From assembly GCF_030035675.1 (NCBI RefSeq), contig NC_084480.1:287146394-287210393 (forward strand): a stretch of 64,000 bases of DNA, in the 5' to 3' direction. Both the position numbers and the translations under genes were made by a program. The notes under the pieces are model-generated. The model ran no database searches, was not told the origin of the DNA, and saw nothing but the letters and a program-made list of their open reading frames with translations. Positions 54,794-64,000 of the stretch are shown piece by piece (within the stretch, counting starts at the first letter, position 1; the number at the start of each line of letters is the position of its first letter). Origin of the DNA: Rhineura floridana (taxonomy: Eukaryota; Chordata; Lepidosauria; Squamata; Rhineuridae).

Positions 54794-57700
54794 GTTGATT
54801 TATATCCTGCCCTTCCTCCCAGCAGGAGCCCAGGGCGGCAAACAAAAGCACTAAAAACATTAAAACATCATAAAAACAAACTTTAAAACACATTCAAAAA
54901 ATCTTCAAAAATGTTATTTAAAAAAAGCTATGAAAACATCTTCTAAGATTAAAAACATTTTTAAAAATAAAGTTTAATAACATATTAAAAAGCAATTCCA
55001 ACACAGATGCAAACTGGGATAGGTCTCAACTTAAAAGGCTTGTTGAAAGAGGAAAGTCTTCAATAGGCACCAAAAAGATAGCAGAGATGGTGCCTGTCTA
55101 ATATTTAAGGGGAGGGAATTCCACAGGGTAGGTGCCGCCACACTAAAGGTCTGTTTCCTATGTTGTGCGGAACGGACCTCCTGATAAGATGGTATCTGCA
55201 GAAGGCCCTCACCTGCAGAGCGCAGTGATCGACTGGGTATATAAGAGATAAGACGGTCTTTCAGGTATCCTGGTCCCAAGCTGTATAGGGCTTTGTACAC
55301 CAAAACTAGAACCTTGAACTTGGCCCGGTAGCAAATGGGCAGCCAGTGCAATTCTTTCAGCAGCGGGTTACATGTTGGCGATACCCTGCCCCAGTGAGCA
55401 GTCTTGCCGCCGCATTTTGCACCATCTGCAATTTCCGGACCAACCTCAAGGGCAGCCCCACATAGAGCGCATTACAGTAATCCAGCCTGGAGATTGCCAG
55501 TGCATGGACAACAGTGGTCAGACTATCCTGGTCCAGAAACAGCCATAGTTATCTTACCATCCAAAGCTGGTAAAAGGCACTCCTAGCCACTGAGGTCACC
55601 TGGGCCTCTAGTAACAAAGATGGATCCAGGAGCACCCCCAGACTACGAAACAGCTCTTTCAGAAGGAGTACGACCCCATCCAAAGCAGGCAACTGACTAA
55701 TTATCCGAACTCAGGAATCACCAACCCACAGTTCCTCCATCTTGCTAGGATTCAGACTCAGTTTATCGGCCCTCATCCAGCCCACCACCAAGTCCAGGCA
55801 GCGGTCAAGGACTTGCATGGCCTCTCCCGATTCAGATGTTACAGAGAAAGAGAGCTGGGTATCATCAGCATACTGCTGACACATCACCCAAATCTCCCAA
55901 TGACCACTTCCAAGGGCTTCATATAGATGTTAAACAGCATGGGGGACGAGATGGTACCCTGCGGCACCCCACAGCACAAATGCAGGGGGCCAAAAGACAG
56001 TCACCAAATGCCATTCTCTGAGAACGACCTTGGAGATAGGATCGGAACCACTGTAAAACAGTGCCTCCAATACCCATCTCACCAAATGGGCCCAGAAGGA
56101 TACCATGGTCAATGGTATCAAAAGCAGCTAAGAGATCAAGTAAGAACAACAGGATCACACTCCCCCTGTCCTTCTCCCAATAAAGGTCATCCATGAGGGT
56201 GACCAAGGCCGATTCAGTCCCATAACCAGGCCTGAACCCAGACTGGGATGGATCAAGATAATCTGTATCATCCAAGAGCACCTGCAATTGCTGCACCACA
56301 ACCCTCTCAATCACCTTCCCTAAAAAGGGGGTATTTGTGACTGGTCGGTAGTTGTCACAAACCGATGGGTCCAGGGTGGGCTTTTTCAAGAGTGATCGGA
56401 TCACCGTCTCTTTCAAGGAGGCTGGAACCACTCCCTCCCAAAATGATGCATTGACCACACCCTGGATCCACTCGGTCAACCCCCCTCGGCAAGCTTCAAT
56501 AAGCCAAGAAAGGCAAGGGTCGAGAAGACACGTTGCTGGCTGCATCAACACAAGCACTTTGTCCACATCATCAGGCCGCATCAACTGAAACTGTTTCCAA
56601 GAAGTTGCAGCAGACTTTGCACTGGACACCTCTTTGGGGACTGCAGTAGATGTGGATGGGACATCAAGACTCCTACAGAGGCGAGCAACTTTACCCTCAA
56701 AGTGCCTTGCAAACAATTCACAGTGGGCCTCCAAAGGGTCTAAAACTCCATTTCCTGGAGTTGGTGTCAACAGACCCCTGACAATACAGAAAAGCTCCAC
56801 TGGACGGCTACTTGGAGATGCGATGGAGGCAGAGAAGTGGGCATTCTTCGCCGCCCTCACAGCCACACAATAGGCACGGTTATGATACTTTACTCGTGCC
56901 TGGTCAGCCTCACAGCACATCTTTTGCCACCTGCACTCTAGCTGTCGTCCAGCCTGTTTCATTGCCCGTAGCTCACTGGTGTACCAAGGTGCAAACCGGG
57001 CTCCACAATGCTGGAGACGGCGCTTGGGGGCAACCATGTCGAGAGCCTGATGCACCTCACTGTTCCACAGCATGACAAGGGCTTCAACAGGGTCACCTGC
57101 TCTATCTACTGGGAACTCCCCCAGGGCATTCAGGAAACCTGTGGATTCCATTAGTCTCCAGGGGTGGACCATCTTAATCTGTCCACCACCCCTGCAGGCA
57201 AGGATCAGAGCCATATGTCTAAACTTCACCAGGAAGTGGTCTGACCATGGCAATGGGGTGACATCCACCCCCGTATCTCCAGACCACCCCTTCCTCCATC
57301 TAGAGAAAAAACAAAGTCGAGGGTGTGCCCTGCCCTATGTATCGGGCCAATGACAACTTGAGACAGCCCCATAGTCATCATAGAGGCCATGAAGTCCCGA
57401 GCCAGAACACTAGAGGCAGCCTCAGCATGGACATTGAAATCACCCAGTAATATCGTTCTGGGCTCCTCCAAAACCACAGCCAAGACGGCCTCCGCCAGCT
57501 TGGTCAGAGAAGCTGCCGGGCAGCAGGATGGACAGTACACCAGCAGTACCCCTAGTTTGCTGTCTCCTCGGCCCAACACAAGGTGCAGGCCCTCACAGCC
57601 AGAGCCAAGACAGAGTGGTTTCCTGGTGACAGAGATGGAAGTTCTGTAGACCACAGCAACTCCTCCCTCCTGTCCCTGCAGCCTGTGCTGGTGCTGCAGC

Positions 57701-58450
57701 GAGTATCCAGGTGGGCAAAGCTGGGTCAGATCAACTCCTCCCAGCTCACCCACCCAGGTCTCGGTAATACACACCAAATTGGAACCTTCATCCACAATCA
57801 AATAATGGATGAGAGTGGTGTGCACCGATCTGGCATTAAACAACACATACAGGCCAGTGGGCACAGCAGATGAGCAACGAGGAACCCATCCATGAGAGGA
57901 GCGGCAGCAAGGAACAAGACGTTGATAGTGCCTTCCTCTTCTTCTATGGTAATTCACCACCTCCCCATGGCTCTACTTCCCTCTACCCATGATCACTGAA
58001 AATGGGGTGGCATCACCCATGTCCCTCCTTACTAAGACTCCTCCTAAACACCTGATATGGACCTAACAAGAGCCCATCAACAAAATCTACCTGAGCCAAT
58101 TATCCCAGTAGGCCTCTGCAAGAATTGGGAACAGTCATACCCGTTCAAACCTTTTTACACAGGGCCCATCTACTCCCCCTCCTGTCTCATACCCAGGGAG
58201 GTCCAGCCTTCTGCCAGTTACAGACTCTCACTCTGAAGGCATCTGGTGACTTTCTCCTATCATTCAGTTCATTGCACAAAATCTCACCCTGTGCAGGAAC
58301 TACACATGCACCACACGCCCTCCCCACCACCAATTTCCTCGAGATTGGTTTAACAGAAAAATAGTAAAACAATTTTTTAAAAAAGTAATAGAAGGGGGTA
58401 GCACCCTCGCCCTCAGGACTCCCTAAGGGATTCTCCAAGGGGTACCCTGC
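54761..58450 (-). mobile_element. L2-clade LINE, long copy with broken ORF2
   Basis: The minus strand carries ORF2 in pieces. The endonuclease (57226-57960) has YVLFNARSVHTT, TETWVGELGGVDLTQ and ILLGDFNVHAE. The RT (55919-57268) has DNYRPVTNTPFLGK, GFRPGYGTESAL and AAFDTIDHGILL. The YADD motif is intact at about 55867-55878 in another frame. The C-terminus (55031-55351) has HWLPICYRAKFKVLVLVYKA and LWNSLPLN. The 3' end is the (ATT)n at 54761-54793. At least three frameshifts are present. No ORF1 was recognised. The 5' limit is uncertain (58.1-58.7 kb). Same subfamily as 5975-6640. Confidence 0.9.
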
Positions 58451-58907
58451 TTTGGTGTCACCCCTTTAGTGGCAGACCTGCCGCCCAAGGGCAGCTGGGC
58501 TTTTATGCCTCCTGACCCAACCAGCAGATGATGCAAGAGGCTGCAAGGTTAACTGCAGCCTCTCTCTTCAGCAAGAAACAGTCCTTGCAGCACTTACCAG
58601 GGACTTCAGCTGTCTCGAGGGACAGCAACCCAAAGGAGCGAGCAGCAAGCACCCAGAAGCTCAGATACTCACTCCCAGGGCAGGTCTTCTTCAGTCCCCT
58701 AGTGCTGCAGCTGTTCCCTTTAACAACTGCAAGTACCTAGAAAATCAACAGGTGAACTTTTCCCCACATAAGCCCCAAGAAAAGCTTGCTGAATTTCTAC
58801 CTGCCACACCACTCTTTAATCTATTCAGTTTCTACATGTCATGCCATTGTTAAAGATACACCAGTCCACCCAGAACCAAAAGAGGTGACAATCCTGGACT
58901 GTGCATA
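58451..58907. other. Unassigned, GC-moderate
   Basis: May include the 5' UTR of the preceding L2 or its flank. No gene recognised. Confidence 0.3.
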
Positions 58908-59134
58908 CAGTAGGGCGCCGCTTTGCGGCGTTCTGTTTTCCGGCGTTCCGCTGATGCGGTGGCTTTCAATTAGGGGAAATTCCCCGTTTTAAAGCTGATT
59001 TTGCGCTTTTGCGGCATTTTGCGTCATTTTTGCGCATCGCAACCCATTATAGTCAATGGGTTCCGCTTTACGGCGATTTCTGTTTTACGGCGGGGGCCTG
59101 GTCCCTAAGCCGCCGTATAAGCGGGGCCCTACTG
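58908..59134. mobile_element. pogo/Tigger-like MITE
   Basis: 227 bp, CAGTAGGGCGCCGCTTTGCG on the left and its partial reverse complement (aagcggggccctactg) on the right, flanked by TA on both sides (58906-58907, 59135-59136). CAGTAGG termini with TA duplications are typical of pogo/Tigger elements. The interior repeats 'tttgcgg' and 'acggcg' words and is CpG-rich. Confidence 0.82.
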
Positions 59135-59143
59135 TATTAGGTC

Positions 59144-59147
<4 letters not shown>

Positions 59148-59213
<66 letters not shown>
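59148..59213. repeat. Microsatellite (GT)n(GA)n
   Basis: About 22 GT then about 10 GA units. Overlapping Val/Cys and Arg/Glu frames are artefacts. Confidence 0.95.
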
Positions 59214-59214
<1 letters not shown>

Positions 59215-59394
59215 GTGAGTGTGCATGTGTGTGTAGGAGAAAGTACATATGCATTTTTGGATGTAGTCCACTGACTAAGAAGCTACTGCTCAGGTCAGCC
59301 ATGTCAGCTCCTGCAAGAGGAAGCAGAAATTGCTACTGTTTGTAAATTGGTTTTTGCTCAGAATACAGTGACTTTGCCTTTTACTAGGAGTGGG

Positions 59395-59485
59395 AGACCT
59401 GCTGGACTACGACTCCCATCATCCCTAATCATTGACCATCTAGCAGGGGCTGATGGGGGCTGAAGTCCAACAATATCTAGAAACC
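59395..59485. mobile_element. Palindromic MITE, 'GGATGGGAAA' family
   Basis: 'gtgggagacctgctggacta', 'cgactcccatcatccctaat' and 'gatgggggctgaagtccaac' are the inverted core words. Both ends are frayed. Confidence 0.65.
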
Positions 59486-60660
59486 AAGCTCTGCTTGCTT
59501 GAATTTGCCTTGCCTGGGTCCTTTTTGGACCTTTTGCTCTTCTTGCATGATGTCCTGCAAAAAATCCACTTGACCCTTGCTGTTTGTCATGAAGTACTTC
59601 CCAGTCTTGCCTTCAGTGCTTGCCTTTGCCTGTATTCCCCAATATTCCTATACCTGACCCTGCCGAGAGATACCTCTCTGTTTTCGATCTAGCAAATTAT
59701 GCTCATATCTTCACTGGCTCCTGGCACTGGCAATATGGAGCCCAGACAAAAATAAAAGGTTCCCCACCAGTTGCGTAAATGTATACAACATGCGGTATAA
59801 AGAGTTTGCTGCTCTTTGAGAAAGAAAAAATAAAAAAGAAAGACAAAACCCCTCCTGAGATGTCATGTTACAGTGCTTTAAGATGTTTAACAATTGATAT
59901 GATCTTTGCATTAGAATGCAGTTCTAAATGAAACAGATACTGTGAGATATGACTAATCCTGCCCACTTTGCTACATACTTTGGATTCTTTCTTGGTGACT
60001 ACATTTAATCACTCTCAATAATAAATTATCTTCCAGATGCTGGAGAACAGCTTGTCCCAATGAGTCTACTGCATACAAAGTACAGAAAATGTACATTAAG
60101 CTTACCACATTAATTCCTACCCTTACAGCCATGGTGAACAATTACATTTCATAGAAGTCTGGGGAAAAAAACCCTGTTATAGTAGCAAGGGTAGTGGGGT
60201 TCTCAAGAGAACCCAATTGTCCTCTTTTGTGTGCAAGAGCTTTCTAATGCATTGTAATTTGGGTGGTATATAAAACATTAAATGGTGATGCCAGCTTCCC
60301 ACATTGGAATGAAGCAAAAGATTATCATTGCTCAAGAGATAAGACTGGAAAATGATGTAACTTCCACATCTTAAAAAATGCATATTTGTCAATCATATGT
60401 ACTAATAGTGAATTCAGTTGTCCAGCTGCTGCATCCTCTGTAGCCAATATGAAACCATCCATGAAGAAGAGGGAGGCATCAGCAGGCTTGGAAGAACCTT
60501 TAAGGCTTGCAGAAGAACAATAAAAAAAGAAAAGCTTTATGGTGGAAATTGTATGGGCAGGGGATCTGAAAATAGCTGAAAGAAGACTGAGCATGCTCAG
60601 TTGCCATAGAATGCTGGCCACCTGTTGGAGGCATTACAAGAAAACGGATGTATATGTGAG
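59486..60660. other. Unassigned
   Basis: Contains 'agagggaggcatcagcaggc' (60468), also found at 43989, and a 'gactgagcatgctcag' palindrome at 60585. No supported gene. Confidence 0.35.
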
Positions 60661-60800
60661 GTATTATTGATTGATTGATTGCATTTATAAAATGCTCTCT
60701 GGGCGGTTTACAACAATTAAAAACATTAAAAACAAGTATATAAATTTAAACCATACCAAATTAAAACCCATAAAAACCGATAGGCAAGTTAAAAAACATG
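60661..60800 (-). mobile_element. LINE 3' end
   Basis: (TTGA)n, 'gcatttataaaatgctctct' and 'gggcggtttacaacaatt' form the reverse complement of the L2-type terminus seen at 17774. Confidence 0.65.
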
Positions 60801-60944
60801 CTATTTCTTCAGTATGTGTTGGAACTGAGTATCCTGCAAGGGGGCATGGCTGGCTGACTAGGAACACTCTGCTGTCCTGTTGCAGGTTCCACTTGCATTG
60901 TTTATCTTTTTATCCACATTGGGACTCAAGGCAAAACATGCATT

Positions 60945-61030
60945 TATTTTTATTTTATTTATTTATTCAATTTTTATACCACCCAAAGCCAAAGGCTCTC
61001 TGGGCGGTGCACAACATAAAGTAAATACAA
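60945..61030 (-). mobile_element. LINE 3' end, second
   Basis: (TTTA)n, then 'tttttataccacccaaagcc' and 'aaaggctctctgggcggtgc', the same terminus type. Confidence 0.65.
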
Positions 61031-61972
61031 TACGGGACCCAGGTAGTTTCCCACCCAGGCATGATCAGACTCAGTCCTGCTTAGCTTCAGCAATGATTAC
61101 TGAGCTCACCTAAATAGGTGAGTTAACAAGTTACATACTTCATACATTACTATTTGAGATACAGGATTAACCTGAGTACTGCTGCCTCAGGAATGGTGAA
61201 ACTGGGGTTCAAACGATAACCTCTTGTTCACGGTTTGTGGCTTACGGTGTTCTATTCCACATTTTGTTCTCTACTGTACCACATTATAAAATGCAGTGGT
61301 CATGTGGCAGGGACTGGTAAGCCAAGCAGTGAAAACAAAGCATGGAACTTCATCCATGAACATTGCAACCATCCGGGAACTAGTGTCAGAGGTGCATTCA
61401 GGCTGGACAGGAACTATATTCAGTGTATGTTTGTGTGTGAAGCAGAGCTTCTGCATGATGACTGCAGATACAGAGGTAGGAGGCAGTTTTGGTTCTTGTC
61501 TGTTTGTGCCCTTGATATATTGGCCTTCCATGGGTTCCAAACCATATATTGCAATTTAGGTTGTCTTGAAATTTAAGTGCCCATAACTCTCAGCAGCGTG
61601 GGAAAACAGGGGTTAGGCATAAGGAATAAATTTACAGACAAGATGACTAATTTAGAATACAACAACTATGATTACTTTGAAGAATGATACCATGGTGGCC
61701 TCCCTATGATCTAAATGCCATAAGAGTATAAAATAGAGTACTCACACACTTATAAATTAGACAATTTTGGATTCTGGGATTTATTTATCACTCAGCATGG
61801 TGCTGATAGCAATCATTCCTCCTCACCTCCCTTTTTTCTTCTCACGCCCCCTCCCCCGTTCCGTTTTTCATATTGCCTGCACTACCTTTTGCTGCCAAAT
61901 ACTCTCCCACGGAATGCCTGTAATACTATCTTGTATTCTGCCAATATGCTTGTAAATATGAAGATCCCAGAC
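61031..61972. other. Unassigned
   Basis: A 113-codon plus-strand frame at 61235-61576 and a complementary one show no recognised domain. No other feature. Confidence 0.35.
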
Positions 61973-62414
61973 TAGGGATGGGGGAGAAATTCAGTTTGGT
62001 CAGGAAGTTACAACAAACCTAATTTGCACTTTCCAAAACGATATGCAAACAAACCTCGCTATCCTTCAAAATTTGCACTTCCCCGAATTTTGTGATGCAG
62101 TTCTCCAGCCAAATAATGTGTACAAAAATGCACATATTAGTGAAAATATTATATTAATATATTTTCATTTTATAATAGTGAAAATAACATCTAAAATGCA
62201 TTATATTATGTAATTTGCTTGCAAATATGTAGATATTAGGCAAAATCGCATATAAAAAGGTATATATTAGAAATTCGCACTAAAGTTGCTGATTAATTTT
62301 CATGAGGACTTCTATTTTTTTAAATAAAAACAGCAAACTGATGTGGAAATGTAGGGAAATGAATTTAAGAATGAAAAAATTAGAAACCAAAACTGAAAGA
62401 CTTGTCCATCCCTA
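61973..62414. mobile_element. 'TAGGGATGGG' MITE, full copy
   Basis: 442 bp, TAGGGATGGGGGAGAAATTC to 'cttgtccatcccta'. Flanks tcccagac and atccagac (61965-61972, 62415-62422) match at 6 of 8. The AT-rich interior has repeated 'tattagtgaaaatat' words. Confidence 0.72.
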
Positions 62415-62489
62415 ATCCAGACACTGCTTTCCTGCTTTGCTGGTTCTGAGCAAATTGAAAAGGCAAGAAACTGCCTTTACCCAGAAGGA

Positions 62490-62592
62490 GGTACTTTGCA
62501 GCACAATCTTAACTGTGTCTATTCAGAAGTAAGTCCTACTGAATTCAATGGCACTTACTCTCAGGTCAGCGTGGTTGGGATTGCAGCCTAAA
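62490..62592. repeat. Dispersed 'gattcaatgggacttactc' repeat
   Basis: 'ctattcagaagtaagtccta...ctgaattcaatggcactt' and 'tggttgggattgcagcc'. See also 28260. Confidence 0.6.
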
Positions 62593-62959
62593 TTGCAAGG
62601 GCTTTGCATAACCATCCTTGACATAAACTATGTTATTAATGCTGTCTGCCCATTTGGACTAGCTATAATCAGTGGTTGGTTGGCACAGTTTCCATATGGC
62701 ATATGGGTCTCTACTAGGGATGTGAATGTAGACTTGATGTTTCCCAGCAACGTAGTTAAAATTCTGCATCAAACACACCTCATTTATGAGACCTGTGTAA
62801 ATGAAACAAACCTCCCCATATTTGCTTATGTATTCTGTTTCTGAAAGTCATGGGAAGAGACAAGGAACTAGGCTCACTAATAATTGGAAAGCCTACGAGT
62901 CCCTTTCTGGTTTTGTATGTTTTACTAGATATTGTCCATTTGAGGTAAGAAATGGGATC
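62593..62959. other. Unassigned
   Basis: No feature recognised. Confidence 0.35.
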
Positions 62960-63920
62960 ATGTGCAAGTTTGCTGAGAACGGATTGATCATTTGCATGCT
63001 TATGGAGTTCAGTGGGATTTACTACCCTGTAATCATGCTTAAATGTAAATGTACTGCCTTCAAGTCGATTCCAACTTATGTCGACCCTATGAATAGGGTT
63101 TTCATGGTAAGCGGTATTCAGAGGTGGTTTACCATTGCCTTCCTCTGAGACTGAGAGGCAGTAACTAGCCCAAGGTCACCCAGTGCACTTCATGGCTGTG
63201 TGGGGATTCAAATCCTGGTCTCCCAGGTCATAGTCCAACACTCTAACCATTACATCACACTGGTGAAACTGACCATGGGGGAGGAGGAGGCAGGGAGAGG
63301 GGAGGAGGGAGGAGAGGAGGAAGGGCAGAGGGGAGGGGCGGTGGGAGCAGACAGGAGGGGGAGGGGAGGAAGAGGGCAGGTTTTATCATTTGTGTGTTTA
63401 TTGAGTTCAGTGGAATTTACTCCCCTGCAATCATGCTTAGGATAGGTGAAACTGACCACAGAGGATGGGGAGAGGAGGAGGAAGAAGGAAGAGGTGGAGA
63501 AGAGGAAGAAGGGAGGAGGAGAGGGAGAGAGAAGGGGAAGGAGGGAAGATGGATAGGAGGGGAAGGTGAGAGGTGGAGGAGAGGGAGGGGAAAGGCAGGT
63601 CTGATCATTTGCATGCTTATTGAGTTCTATGGGATTTACTTCCATGCAGTCATGCTTAGGATAGGTGAGAGCAGAGGAGGAGGGAGACAAAGGAGGGACT
63701 AGAATGGGGGAGGAAGAAGGGAGGGGGAGGAGGGAGAGGGGATTAGAAAGGGGGGAATGGAGGAGGAGGGGAGGTTTGGTCATTTGCATGCTTATTGCGT
63801 TCAGTGGCATTTACTGCTATGCAATTATGCTTAGGATAGGTGAAACTGACCTGGGGAGGGACTGGAAGGAGGAGGGGCATGGAAAGCAGGAGGGAGGGGA
63901 GGAGATTGGGTGGGTGAGCA
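62960..63920. repeat. Tandem array with purine-rich spacers
   Basis: At least four copies of a roughly 60-70 bp core (catttgcatgcttattgagt, then ggatttactcc, atgcttaggataggtgaaac) begin at about 62988, 63386, 63603 and 63779. Purine-rich (G+A) blocks (63275-63380, 63470-63600, 63665-63780, 63855-63905) separate them. Units are about 172-217 bp after removing the SINE. The purine blocks could form triplex or G-quadruplex structures. Confidence 0.8.
63037..63266 (-). mobile_element. Sauria-type SINE inside the tandem array
   Basis: Minus-strand copy of the 26994-27218 SINE: tail 'gccttcaagtcgattccaac' at the left, 'ggtggtttaccattgccttc' in the middle, B-box complement 'ggattcaaatcc', head 'catcacactgg' at the right. 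It splits the first array unit. Confidence 0.92.
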
Positions 63921-64000
63921 CTGAGCAGAAAGAAAGCCCCTTTCTTTTCCAAAAGGAAAATATTGGTAACCGCATCATTTTTTTAAAGGGTTTCCCCCAC
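63921..64000. other. Right edge, unassigned
   Basis: No feature recognised in the last 80 bases. Confidence 0.4.

Noticed and set aside
61235-61576. Overlapping 113-, 89- and 87-codon frames
   Set aside because: No domain or RGS22 similarity was found; overlapping frames on opposite strands suggest chance.
63250-63810. 186-codon Pro/Ser-rich minus-strand frame
   Set aside because: It is the complement of the purine-rich tandem array. No stop codons arise because of base composition.
1-64000. CRISPR arrays, operons, rRNA or functional tRNA genes
   Set aside because: None present. The tRNA-like boxes found belong to SINEs, and the tandem arrays lack the CRISPR layout.

Overview
The window is vertebrate nuclear DNA, almost certainly from a squamate reptile. 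The evidence is its mix of repeats: Bov-B (RTE), CR1 and several L2-clade LINEs; a tRNA-headed SINE whose tail matches Bov-B (Sauria-SINE type); a second tRNA-derived SINE; a Ty1/copia element; and many short palindromic or TIR-bearing MITEs with 8-bp (hAT-like) or TA (Tc1/pogo-like) target duplications. No bacterial, organellar or viral gene order is present. The window does not allow a call below Squamata. The only host gene I can support is the 3' part of RGS22 on the minus strand. Five consecutive exons (52841-53002, 42823-43002, 38247-38393, 36315-36425, 33606-33743) all join in phase 0. They encode the C-terminal RGS-like domain and the C-terminal tail. The match is to the human RGS22 protein as I remember it, not to a search. 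The gene therefore runs from right to left, its 5' exons lie beyond base 64000, and bases 1 to about 33600 are its 3' intergenic flank. Layout: 1-33.6 kb is intergenic and repeat-packed. It holds a GC-rich chimeric retrocopy (LRCH-family exon 1 + AGAP3 exon 1 + an unidentified coding piece + a LINE 3' tail, 3286-4238); a nearly full-length L2-clade LINE on the minus strand (8379-14284, ORF1 of 666 aa open) sitting inside an older L2 fragment; a young Ty1/copia element with 412-bp LTRs differing at two bases (23916-26804) inside a palindromic MITE; a Sauria SINE inside another MITE; and a 935-bp hAT-like element with a perfect 8-bp duplication inside a further palindromic MITE. From 33.6 to 53 kb is RGS22 with introns swollen by a roughly 3-kb Bov-B with a perfect 11-bp duplication (45806-48779), a 5'-truncated CR1 (about 49080-51200) and a 336-bp near-perfect palindrome with a perfect 8-bp duplication. 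From 53 to 64 kb lies the upstream RGS22 intron, with a second long L2 (about 54761-58450), a pogo/Tigger-like MITE, and a purine-rich tandem array of roughly 170-220-bp units, split by a Sauria SINE, near the right edge. The nested insertions give a relative age order: palindromic MITEs and old L2 pieces first, then SINE, Bov-B, hAT and L2 insertions, with the copia element among the latest. No convincing new gene system was found. The chimeric retrocopy of two host first exons carrying a LINE tail is the most unusual object, and the sequence shared between the Bov-B 5' region and the SINE body is the next.
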